A DNA stretch of 64,000 nt from Keratinibaculum paraultunense (GTDB lineage Bacteria > Bacillota > Clostridia > Tissierellales > Tepidimicrobiaceae). The stretch lies in contig NZ_CP068564.1 of assembly GCF_016767175.1 (NCBI RefSeq), forward strand, positions 1,736,001-1,800,000. Reading direction: 5' to 3'. Positions 19,990 through 27,730 of this stretch are shown piece by piece; position 1 is the stretch's first letter, and each line of letters starts with the position of its first letter. The translations under genes were made by a program, and so were the position numbers. The notes beneath the pieces are model-generated. The model saw only the letters and a list, made by a program, of their open reading frames with translations, ran no database searches and was not told the origin of the DNA.

Positions 19990-22131
19990 TTAATCACCTC
20001 TATTTCTTTTATCATACTTCAACATGGTTAATATTTTATTTAAATATATTTTAAATAATTTAAATTGATCTTCATTTTGTAAAAAATCCATTCCAATTTC
20101 AGTCTTAAATATATTATCAATAGTTTTGTTGTCGTTGCTATTTATAAAATCACTTTGTATTATATCTTGAAATTTCAATGCAGTACTACTTTCTACCATT
20201 AAATAACTTTTTATACTCTCATATTCACTATTGGAACGTTTACTTGCCTCTATCAACTGCTCATCAAACTCTTCAAAGCTTTTGGATGTACTTAAATAAA
20301 TTAAAAGATTATCAACAATATTATTTGAAATATCTCTTCTTAAAATAAAAGTCTTAAATTTATTTAAGGAATCTTTCTTTGATAGATACAAATTAATCAC
20401 TTTCTTTATAAAAAGTTTTTCTAGTGAATTGTTTATAATATATTCATGTTTACATTCCTTAATTTCCATTTCTGTTAATTCCATAGTATTTGAATACATT
20501 TTCATATCCATAAAAATTAACTCGTCTTCTAAATTCCAATTTATAATCTCAACCCTTCCAAATCCCTCATTGATTCTCTCTCCGTAACTCCTATTTGCAA
20601 TTTCATACACTTCATCAATAGGGATATCCTCTATAACTATAACACTGCCCTCTTTTATAGCTGCAACTCTTTCTTTGGGAAGCCCCCATTTAGAATTAAA
20701 ACCGCCTATTTCTACAGTTTTTAAATACACTTCTATATTGTCCCTATGTTTTTCTATTCCAAGTTCCTCCAATAAATCTTCTTTGCTTGTACTATACATT
20801 CCAAATTTATTTCGTACTATCATGGGAGATGTGAATAAAATAGCTACTTTGTTATCTTCAATATCTATATCATATAAATCTCTTTCATATGTTTGAAACT
20901 CAATTTCAGCCTTTCCATATTGAGCATTTCTAGAAGCTCCTATCCATATTGCTTTATCATTCTCAAACAATTTCATAAATTTATCTAAAAAAATTTCTTC
21001 TCCAATAATCTCCCCTTTAAACTCTGTTTCCTCTTTTACACAAGAATATTGATAATAATCTCCATCTTTCTCAACTGGACTTCCAATAGTTTTATCATCA
21101 GGTCTTCTATGATGATAATTGATATATCTTTCAACATTATGTCCTTTAAAAACATCCTTTTCTAAAATCCCATAATCATAAGGTAGTGAACTATATTGCT
21201 TGTCTTCATCATCCCATATACTGTATATATCCTTCCTTGGAGAATTTTTTTCTTTTAAAAAAATAACTGGAGTAGGCAATAATTTTTCATCATTTATAGA
21301 TAAATATGCATTTGAAAATACAACTTTGTCAGATAAAAACAAATTAACAAACTCATCATTTTTATGGGCATTGTTTCCATCTATATTATTGAATTTTATA
21401 TATCTGCTAGCAAAAATACCTAATATAGAACTTCCCGATATATAATCTGTATCTAAAACACATGGTTCTTTTAATTTTATTTTATAGCTCAGCCTATTCT
21501 TTCTTATGTTTACTTTTTTAGCATTTTCTATTCCTACTTTAATATTTTCATCATTTTCCACTAAAGATAGTTTTACTTCCCCTAATCCTCTTGTCCTATT
21601 TAATCCTATATGCCTAACCATCTTGCAAACTTGGTTTAAAAATTGTACGTATTTTTTTTCTATCTCTAAATCAAACAAAAACTTTAATCCTTTTTTCAAA
21701 ACTCTTATATTTCTTAAGCTATTTTTTTTTGCAGCACCATATTTATCAATGGCAGTCTGAGATCTTATGTAGGTAAAACTATCTTTTATAAATTCCTCAT
21801 TAAACAATATTCCATACTCTTTAGATTTTTGACCTCTTTTAACCATATCTGATATTTCTTCATAATCTTTTAATCTACCATTTTCTAAAATCATATTTCC
21901 TGGTATGCATTCCCCTGGTTTTCCAAATATATTATCTATGTAATCACTATATTTATCATCACATATTAAATTGATATCCTCTGCTGCTTCTCTTAGTATC
22001 CCTTTTATTCTTTTTGCTGGTATGAAAGGAATACCATATTCATCAAATTCAACTTCTACATCTATAATTCCTGCAATGCTTTCACCAGATGAAATGCAAG
22101 TATCTGATAGCAATTCCAATAAAAGCTGCAT
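19990..22131 (-). CDS. csx10: Csx10: Cas7-Cas5-Cas11-like fusion subunit of the type III-D effector
   Basis: 713 residues that read as three parts. Residues 1-190 are a Cas7/RAMP domain: SSGESIAGIIDVEVEFDE, IPAKRIKGILREAA and glycine loop NRTRGLGEV; Asp24 or Asp30 may cleave RNA. Residues 205-535 are Cas5/Csx10-like: SGSSILGIF, YINYHHRRPDD, ASRNAQYGKAE and EGFGRVE. Residues about 555-713 are all-helical without RAMP motifs and match a Cas11-type small subunit in size and place. The same order is known for the Cas7-Cas5-Cas11 subunit of III-Dv. No separate small-subunit gene exists in the operon, which supports this reading. A strong AGGGGGA site precedes the ATG, 15 bases after cas10. Confidence 0.86.
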   Translation of the reverse strand: MQLLLELLSDTCISSGESIAGIIDVEVEFDEYGIPFIPAKRIKGILREAAEDINLICDDKYSDYIDNIFGKPGECIPGNMILENGRLKDYEEISDMVKRGQKSKEYGILFNEEFIKDSFTYIRSQTAIDKYGAAKKNSLRNIRVLKKGLKFLFDLEIEKKYVQFLNQVCKMVRHIGLNRTRGLGEVKLSLVENDENIKVGIENAKKVNIRKNRLSYKIKLKEPCVLDTDYISGSSILGIFASRYIKFNNIDGNNAHKNDEFVNLFLSDKVVFSNAYLSINDEKLLPTPVIFLKEKNSPRKDIYSIWDDEDKQYSSLPYDYGILEKDVFKGHNVERYINYHHRRPDDKTIGSPVEKDGDYYQYSCVKEETEFKGEIIGEEIFLDKFMKLFENDKAIWIGASRNAQYGKAEIEFQTYERDLYDIDIEDNKVAILFTSPMIVRNKFGMYSTSKEDLLEELGIEKHRDNIEVYLKTVEIGGFNSKWGLPKERVAAIKEGSVIVIEDIPIDEVYEIANRSYGERINEGFGRVEIINWNLEDELIFMDMKMYSNTMELTEMEIKECKHEYIINNSLEKLFIKKVINLYLSKKDSLNKFKTFILRRDISNNIVDNLLIYLSTSKSFEEFDEQLIEASKRSNSEYESIKSYLMVESSTALKFQDIIQSDFINSNDNKTIDNIFKTEIGMDFLQNEDQFKLFKIYLNKILTMLKYDKRNRGD

Positions 22132-22146
22132 TAATCTTCCCCCTTT

Positions 22147-23661
22147 CTAAAATAAATCATCATACAATTCCATAAAATCTATAGCATCAAAATATGGGCT
22201 TTGCCCATCGATAAATATATCTTCTTCATCTTTAAATTTTAAATTATATCCTCTTCTATTCATCATTAAAATATTTTCCTTTATCTCTTCTTGACCAAAT
22301 AAAAAAGCTTCTCTTAAATCTTTTAGTCTTGATCGTGGTATGTATCTTAAATCTTCCATTAAGTTTTTTATAGACTCAAAATCATATTTTTCATCTTTGT
22401 CACCTAAAATTTCGAAGGGTCTCCACAATAAATTATAGTATTCAAAATCCTTTTCTTCTTTATGACTTAAATAAGGAACATTGTATATTTTGTTTCTGGT
22501 TTCACTCAAATTTTCAACCATTCCCCCTCTTAAAATATGAAAATCTAAATAAAATCCAGCTTCACTCCCATTTATTGCTTTAGCTTTTGCTTTTGCACTG
22601 TTACAACATTCTTCAGAAATCTCATAAGCAGAAGAAAAAGGATAGTGTGGCTTTACAAAAGCAATTCCTGCACATGCATTTAAATTTTTAGTCATTTCAT
22701 TTTCTTTAAAAATTTTATTTAATTCCTTAAAAAATATCTCTACAGAAGATATAGCCAGCTTACCATAGCAAATATATGTAACATCATCGCCTTTTATCAA
22801 AATTTTTCTAAATGGTATCTTATTTGGAAATAACTTTTTATATTCTTCTGTCTTTTCAATAATACACTCAAAAGCTTTTTTCATATTTTCATATGCCTTT
22901 TCATAGGACTCTCTAATCAAAATAGAAAACTCTCTAATAGCTTTTATAGCTTGTCTATAATCATTGTTTCTTTGTAAAGTCTCTTTTATGATTTTTTCTA
23001 TATTTTTCCCCATATTGTTACCATCAATATGAACAACTCCTATATATCTATCACCTTTCTCTCCTGCTAAATCATCTATAATATCTATTTCCCCTTCAAA
23101 ACTTTTAGCATTTTCTCTTTTCATATATATCTCATAAGATAAAAATCCATCTTGATTTATAACTGCTGAATTTTTTGTTACACTACATTCTTTTGTTATA
23201 CACAATCCTTTTGTAAAAATTGGTGAATTATAACAGTATTTTTTTAAGCTCATCTTTTTAAACAATCTATCTAAAACTTCCCCAAAATTAGACTCTAATT
23301 CTTCATACTCTGTCACACAATTTAACCCTGGAGCTTGAATCATAAGCATCTTCGAAAACTCATAATTCACCTTTTTCCATATTTCAGTATTTTCAAACAC
23401 AACTAAAGCATTTCCACCGCCTATATAAACAATTTCTCCTACTAAATTTGGGTCATCTTCATATTTCCACTCTGTACATTGATCCCAATTTGTTCTAAAA
23501 TTCTCTTCTTTGTAAAACTTCTTTATAGAATTTATAAAAAAACAATCGAAACATTTTTCTACTAAATTTGATGCTCCAATATTATCTTTTAATTTATTAG
23601 AACCATATACATAGTTCTGAATTTCTGTAATATCATATAAAGCTATAATCCCTTTTCTCAT
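22147..23661 (-). CDS. cas10: Cas10, type III-D, without HD domain
   Basis: 504 residues from the ATG at 23661, which has AGGTGA 6 nt upstream; the GTG at 23670 is too close to that site. The N-terminus goes straight into the first palm-like domain (LYDITEIQNYVYG, NKLKDNIGAS, YIGGGNAL), so the usual HD nuclease domain is absent, as is typical of III-D. The second palm has HIDGNNMG (211-218) and KGDD (290-293) where most Cas10 proteins have GGDD; both aspartates remain, so cyclic oligoadenylate synthesis is plausible. Cysteines near 143, 154 and 159 could be part of a metal site. A helical C-terminal domain follows. It is the large subunit and probable source of the messenger for the adjacent CARF protein. 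Confidence 0.92.
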   Translation of the reverse strand: MRKGIIALYDITEIQNYVYGSNKLKDNIGASNLVEKCFDCFFINSIKKFYKEENFRTNWDQCTEWKYEDDPNLVGEIVYIGGGNALVVFENTEIWKKVNYEFSKMLMIQAPGLNCVTEYEELESNFGEVLDRLFKKMSLKKYCYNSPIFTKGLCITKECSVTKNSAVINQDGFLSYEIYMKRENAKSFEGEIDIIDDLAGEKGDRYIGVVHIDGNNMGKNIEKIIKETLQRNNDYRQAIKAIREFSILIRESYEKAYENMKKAFECIIEKTEEYKKLFPNKIPFRKILIKGDDVTYICYGKLAISSVEIFFKELNKIFKENEMTKNLNACAGIAFVKPHYPFSSAYEISEECCNSAKAKAKAINGSEAGFYLDFHILRGGMVENLSETRNKIYNVPYLSHKEEKDFEYYNLLWRPFEILGDKDEKYDFESIKNLMEDLRYIPRSRLKDLREAFLFGQEEIKENILMMNRRGYNLKFKDEEDIFIDGQSPYFDAIDFMELYDDLF

Positions 23662-23670
23662 ATATATCAC

Positions 23671-25083
23671 CTACTTTTTTAATATATCTCTTAACTTTTT
23701 CACTAAGTAATCATAGTCCTTTAAATCTTCTCTCGATATAATTTCTTTGCTCTTATAAAAATTAGAATTGAAACCTACCAATTCTCTATCCAATTCTTCC
23801 TTGCCTTCTCTCATGTTGACAATGCAAAGCTTTGCGTGTTCTCCACCTAACTGTTCTACTCTATGAAGTCCTTCAAAAGATTTAGATTTAGTCAAACCCT
23901 TTGTACTATCTGTAGTACATGTAAATACAATGATTTGATATCCTTTTAATGCTACTAAATCAATCTCAAATTGAGATTTCTTGTAATTTTCATCTAAATA
24001 ACACACAAAAGAATGATAAAGTTTAATTTCATCTTTTAATCCTTCTTCCTCTATAGCTTCTTCTACTGCTATCATTAGATAATGTTCTAACCAAGTTCCC
24101 GATAAAAATTTATAAATTTTCTCAGCCTTATCCCTATTGGTAACAGTCTTTATGATATCTTTTATTGATGGTAATGCATCTTCAAGCCACGATGATTTTT
24201 CTTTTTCTTCTTCTTTTACTTTTTCTTCTTCTTTTTTTAGATAATTACTAAATATCTCCTTAAATTTTTGTGAACTTAGTGGATTTATTTTTTTACCTAA
24301 TTCTACATCATAATATTCCTTCAATGCTTTTTGATAAAATTCATAATCTTTCTTTATATCCTCTAATTTCCTTAATGTTGAAAAAAATTCAGTGTATTCT
24401 TCCCAATATTTGCTAATTATTTTATGACTAAAATTTTTTATCTCCTCTTTGGAAACTATTTTTATATCTTCATAAGAATTAGGCAAAAGTTTTCCTTCAT
24501 CATAATGATTGAGTGGCAATCCATGCATAACTAATATATCTTCCATACTTATATCTTTTAAATAAAATCTTAAATCTTTATCCACTGGCAAATAGTTATT
24601 ACTTGAATTGTATTTTTCTGGATTAAGCAAGCTATTTAATCTAACTTTATTTTGTATCGGATCTACATAACATTCTATTTCCTGAACATTTCGATTTTTT
24701 TGTGCAAATTTATAAACTGCCATAGTAGAATAAATCGCCATGGGTTTTGTTCCACCAGTATTATTAAGTATGATAGTTTCTATTTTCTCTTTCTTATTAA
24801 TTTCATCCAATTTAGTTTGTATTTGTTCTTCTATCAAATCTGCATAATTTTGATTGGATTTCAAATTACAAACTTCTATTATATTTTTATATTCATCTCC
24901 TAATCTTTCTTTTATACCTTCGTAATATTTTTTTGTATCCTCTGAAAATACAAATAACAGTTTATTAGGCTTTGGAATTCGCTTAAGTTCTTCATCTGTT
25001 CTATAATCTCCTAACAGATATTTATTCAAGCAATATATAGGTATTGGATTTGAACCTACCAAAGAAATTAAAACATTAACCAT
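23671..25083 (-). CDS. CARF-domain effector with Card1/Can2-like PD-(D/E)xK fold
   Basis: 470 residues, first gene of the operon. Residues 1-150 form a CARF domain: LISLVGSNPIP, a VFSEDT strand and the ligand-loop motif NTGGTK (108-113). A helical linker (about 200-325) has a very acidic/basic stretch near 283-297. The C-terminal part resembles the nuclease of Card1/Can2 (DUF1887): GTWLE (329-333), Asp375 in FEIDLV and LGGEHAK (412-418). The position that should read ExK instead reads VFTCTTD (386-392), so the canonical glutamate-lysine pair is missing; Lys395, Lys399 and Lys401 follow closely. It would sense cyclic oligoadenylate made by Cas10. Whether it cuts nucleic acid is open. A GGGGAGG site precedes the ATG. 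Confidence 0.85.
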   Translation of the reverse strand: MVNVLISLVGSNPIPIYCLNKYLLGDYRTDEELKRIPKPNKLLFVFSEDTKKYYEGIKERLGDEYKNIIEVCNLKSNQNYADLIEEQIQTKLDEINKKEKIETIILNNTGGTKPMAIYSTMAVYKFAQKNRNVQEIECYVDPIQNKVRLNSLLNPEKYNSSNNYLPVDKDLRFYLKDISMEDILVMHGLPLNHYDEGKLLPNSYEDIKIVSKEEIKNFSHKIISKYWEEYTEFFSTLRKLEDIKKDYEFYQKALKEYYDVELGKKINPLSSQKFKEIFSNYLKKEEEKVKEEEKEKSSWLEDALPSIKDIIKTVTNRDKAEKIYKFLSGTWLEHYLMIAVEEAIEEEGLKDEIKLYHSFVCYLDENYKKSQFEIDLVALKGYQIIVFTCTTDSTKGLTKSKSFEGLHRVEQLGGEHAKLCIVNMREGKEELDRELVGFNSNFYKSKEIISREDLKDYDYLVKKLRDILKK

Positions 25084-25137
25084 TTTTATGCCTCCCCTTT
25101 TTTGAATCTTTTTATCTTTATAAAACTTTTAAATGTT

Positions 25138-25174
25138 ATTATATATTTCTACAAATATTTCCTATTTCCTCCAA
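25138..25174 (-). promoter_or_regulatory. Probable promoter region of the cas operon, sharing a motif with the CRISPR leaders
   Basis: On the minus strand TTGGAGGAAATAG (25174-25162) lies 18 nt before TATAAT (25143-25138), about 55 bases ahead of the CARF gene. The same 13-mer is in leader 1 (11855-11843), and with one change in leader 2 (32477-32465), each also upstream of a TATA-like box. A joint control of operon and arrays is an inference. Confidence 0.45.
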
Positions 25175-25237
25175 TAAAATTACGACACTTTTCTACAATT
25201 TACGCAATATTTAAATTTGATTTAGTATATCCCATAA

Positions 25238-25285
25238 TACTTTTGGGAATTATTTTGCTCGAAATATATTTACTCTTTAAGGTTG
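25238..25285. repeat. 48-bp direct repeat, left copy
   Basis: This segment recurs at 27683-27730 with two mismatches (core TACTTTTGGGAATTATTTTG). The two copies enclose the ABC exporter genes; the right copy abuts a truncated CRISPR repeat. Confidence 0.85.
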
Positions 25286-25742
25286 TCTAGAAATATAGAG
25301 TATTGCCTCGTCAAAAAAAATATGCTATGATACTATAAAATAAAGTATATTTACTTTTAACAAATATTGCAAAATAATTTCAAGAAATACGAATATGTTA
25401 ATATTCAGCTATTATGCTTGAATATTTATCCGTTTTCTCAGGAAAACTTAGGACTTTTGATAATTTTAATTGGGCAATTATATCAAATAAGATGAATACA
25501 TATGAATTTAGCTTATGTTCTTGTCCTATTGTTAATCCAAAGGATGAAATACGTAAAAATACTTATCATTATAGCCTAACTAATAATTTATTATCCTACA
25601 AATAAAATGCTACATATAAATGGTAGTAAAACCTTAGATCACCAACTATTTTTATTTCTTTTAAAGATTAAATTATCTATTATTAAAATCAATGTTGAAA
25701 CATGATAAAATAACAAAATCTATTATATAAGGAGGTAAAAAC
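25286..25742. other. Intergenic region without recognisable gene
   Basis: AT-rich. A 63-codon frame at 25414-25605 has no ribosome site and no recognisable motif, so I do not call it a gene. The region must hold the promoter of the ABC exporter; TTAAAG and TAAAAT 17 nt apart near 25663 are only a weak candidate. Confidence 0.4.
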
Positions 25743-26591
25743 TTGATCACTCTTAAGAATGTAGTGAAAACTTATAACCACAAAAATGTTGTAGATGGTA
25801 TATCATTTACAATTGAAAAAGGGGAGTTATTTGGATTCTTGGGTCCTAATGGAGCTGGTAAAACCACAACAATAAAAATGATTATTGGATTATTAGAGCC
25901 AAATGAAGGAGAAATATGGGTCAATGGCATTGATGTATTAAAAAATAAAAAACTAATTTATAAAGATATTGGCGTTGTTTTTGAATTACCAAACCTCTAT
26001 ATGAGAGCGTCAATAAAAAATAATCTAAAGATATTTGCAGAGTTGTACGGCTTGAAAGATGATCGTATCAATGAAGTTATGGAAGATCTACAGCTATGTG
26101 ATAAGCAAGATGTGAAGGTGGAAAAATTATCTAAAGGATGGAAACAGAGAGTATTAATAGGAAGAGCTTTGCTACATAAACCCAAAGTTCTTATACTAGA
26201 TGAACCAACAAGTGGTCTAGATCCAAATACAGCTAGTTTGATTCATCAATATATTAAAAAACTTAATGAACAGGGAACAACAGTAGTTTTAACTACTCAT
26301 GATATGCATGAGGCCGATGAATTAAGTCATCGTGTTGGAATTATGCATAATGGAAAGCTTGTAGCAATTGGAAAACCCACAGAACTAAAATCCAAGTATT
26401 TAAAAGAGGAAATCGAAATAAAATATGTAGACAATGATAGTGTTGTAATTAAAAGGTTGGAATCCAGAGCCACAGAAACTGAAAAATTAATATCTCAATT
26501 AACTAGTCAAGGGAAATTGATTAGTATGAATACAAGTGGAAATTCACTAGCAGAAGTTTTTGCAGTATTAACAGGGAGGGAATTAAGTTGA
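25743..26591 (+). CDS. ABC transporter ATP-binding protein (ABC-2 exporter type)
   Basis: 282 residues. Walker A GPNGAGKTTT (about 35-44), the signature LSKGWKQR, Walker B VLILDEPTSGLD and the switch histidine TTHDMHEADE are all intact. The C-terminal tail after about residue 220 resembles the extra domain of multidrug and antibiotic exporters. It starts at TTG with AAGGAGG eight bases before it. The stop overlaps the permease start, so both halves are coupled. The substrate cannot be told. It is the only rightward operon inside the CRISPR island and is bracketed by 48-bp direct repeats, which suggests it came in separately. Confidence 0.92.
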   Translation: MITLKNVVKTYNHKNVVDGISFTIEKGELFGFLGPNGAGKTTTIKMIIGLLEPNEGEIWVNGIDVLKNKKLIYKDIGVVFELPNLYMRASIKNNLKIFAELYGLKDDRINEVMEDLQLCDKQDVKVEKLSKGWKQRVLIGRALLHKPKVLILDEPTSGLDPNTASLIHQYIKKLNEQGTTVVLTTHDMHEADELSHRVGIMHNGKLVAIGKPTELKSKYLKEEIEIKYVDNDSVVIKRLESRATETEKLISQLTSQGKLISMNTSGNSLAEVFAVLTGRELS

Positions 26592-27280
26592 GGAATACAC
26601 TAATACTTATAAAACATGAAATTATTAACCTTTTGAGGAACCCAGCAATATTAGCAGTAGTTTTATTGCCAATATTTATGTCTAAGATTATTACAACAAC
26701 AATGAAAATGGCTGATCAAGAATTTTTACTTCTATCAATTTGGATCCTATTTGCACAGGTAATGGTTGGTATCATGTTAACGGGACCTAATTTAATTGAA
26801 GAAAGGGAAGCTAAAACCATTGATGCTCTATTATGTTCTCCATTAAACTTTGGTCAAATTATTTTTGCTAAAGGATTTGCTATTTTAGTACTTTCCATGT
26901 TCTCCCAAATTGCTGTGTATTTAATCAATGAAGGTTTTAATAGTAGTATTTTTCCATTATTAATACCTATGTTAGTTGGCGGGATTATATTTGTTCAAAT
27001 AGGAGCTATAATTGGGTTAAAGATAGAATCTTCTCAAAGTGGTTCTGCTCTATCTTCAATAGTTATGGTAAGTCTTTTTTTAATAGTTTCAGTATATGAG
27101 CTTTTACCAGAATGGACCCATAAGCTATTTGTATTAATACCTAGCATTGGGGTAACAGAGGTTTTGAATAATCTAATGACATATAATGAGTTTTTAATAT
27201 ATCAAGGATCCATTGTTCTAGTATGGGTAATAATTTTTTCCCTATGGCTTACTAATATCGGAAGAAAATGGACCCATTAG
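26588..27280 (+). CDS. ABC-2 type transporter permease
   Basis: 230 residues with about six hydrophobic segments (near 15-35, 47-67, 90-110, 120-142, 152-170 and 200-222), the topology of ABC-2 exporter permeases. It contains the conserved cytoplasmic EEREAKTIDALLCSPL helix that contacts the ATPase. The TTG start overlaps the last codon of the ATPase gene by four bases. Together they form a small two-gene exporter of unknown substrate. Confidence 0.88.
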   Translation: MRNTLILIKHEIINLLRNPAILAVVLLPIFMSKIITTTMKMADQEFLLLSIWILFAQVMVGIMLTGPNLIEEREAKTIDALLCSPLNFGQIIFAKGFAILVLSMFSQIAVYLINEGFNSSIFPLLIPMLVGGIIFVQIGAIIGLKIESSQSGSALSSIVMVSLFLIVSVYELLPEWTHKLFVLIPSIGVTEVLNNLMTYNEFLIYQGSIVLVWVIIFSLWLTNIGRKWTH

Positions 27281-27422
27281 AAGTTTATCGTAATTAATTA
27301 CCCATAATAACTTTTCAATAAGCATAAAAACACAAAGGAATTTTATTCTTTTCATTTACCACAACCTTTAACATAATTTAATTGTCACAAATAACATATT
27401 TGTATGGTTTGTTTAAATTAAC

Positions 27423-27496
27423 AATATCTTCAAGGCTTAGAGTATCTCATTGAAAAGATTCTAATAGCCTTGAAGATATTTCCTATTATTTTTTAC
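27423..27496 (+). terminator. Terminator after the ABC exporter operon
   Basis: AATATCTTCAAGGCT (27423-27437) and its inverse (27466-27480) form a 15-bp stem with a 28-nt loop, followed by TCCTATTATTTTTT. The rest of 27281-27682 has no recognisable gene. Confidence 0.7.
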
Positions 27497-27682
27497 ATAT
27501 CTTAATTTTTTGAATTCATTTCTTTAAAGAAATGCCTTTGAATCTTTAAAAACTCTACGAAAAAATTTATTCCTTTTCTTTTTATCGCTTTTGTTTTATT
27601 GTTGTTTTTCCCATCATAGTCCCTTTTGAAGTATAGTGATATCAATACATATATGCTTATATTATATCGTTTTTCACTATAC

Positions 27683-27730
27683 TACTTTTGGGAATTATTT
27701 TGCTCGAAATATATTTACTCTGTAAGGCTG
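27683..27730. repeat. 48-bp direct repeat, right copy
   Basis: Counterpart of 25238-25285. It ends exactly where the truncated first CRISPR repeat of array 2 begins. Confidence 0.85.

Noticed and set aside
25414-25605. 63-codon open frame upstream of the ABC exporter
   Set aside because: No ribosome site, no recognisable motif, AT-rich random-like composition.
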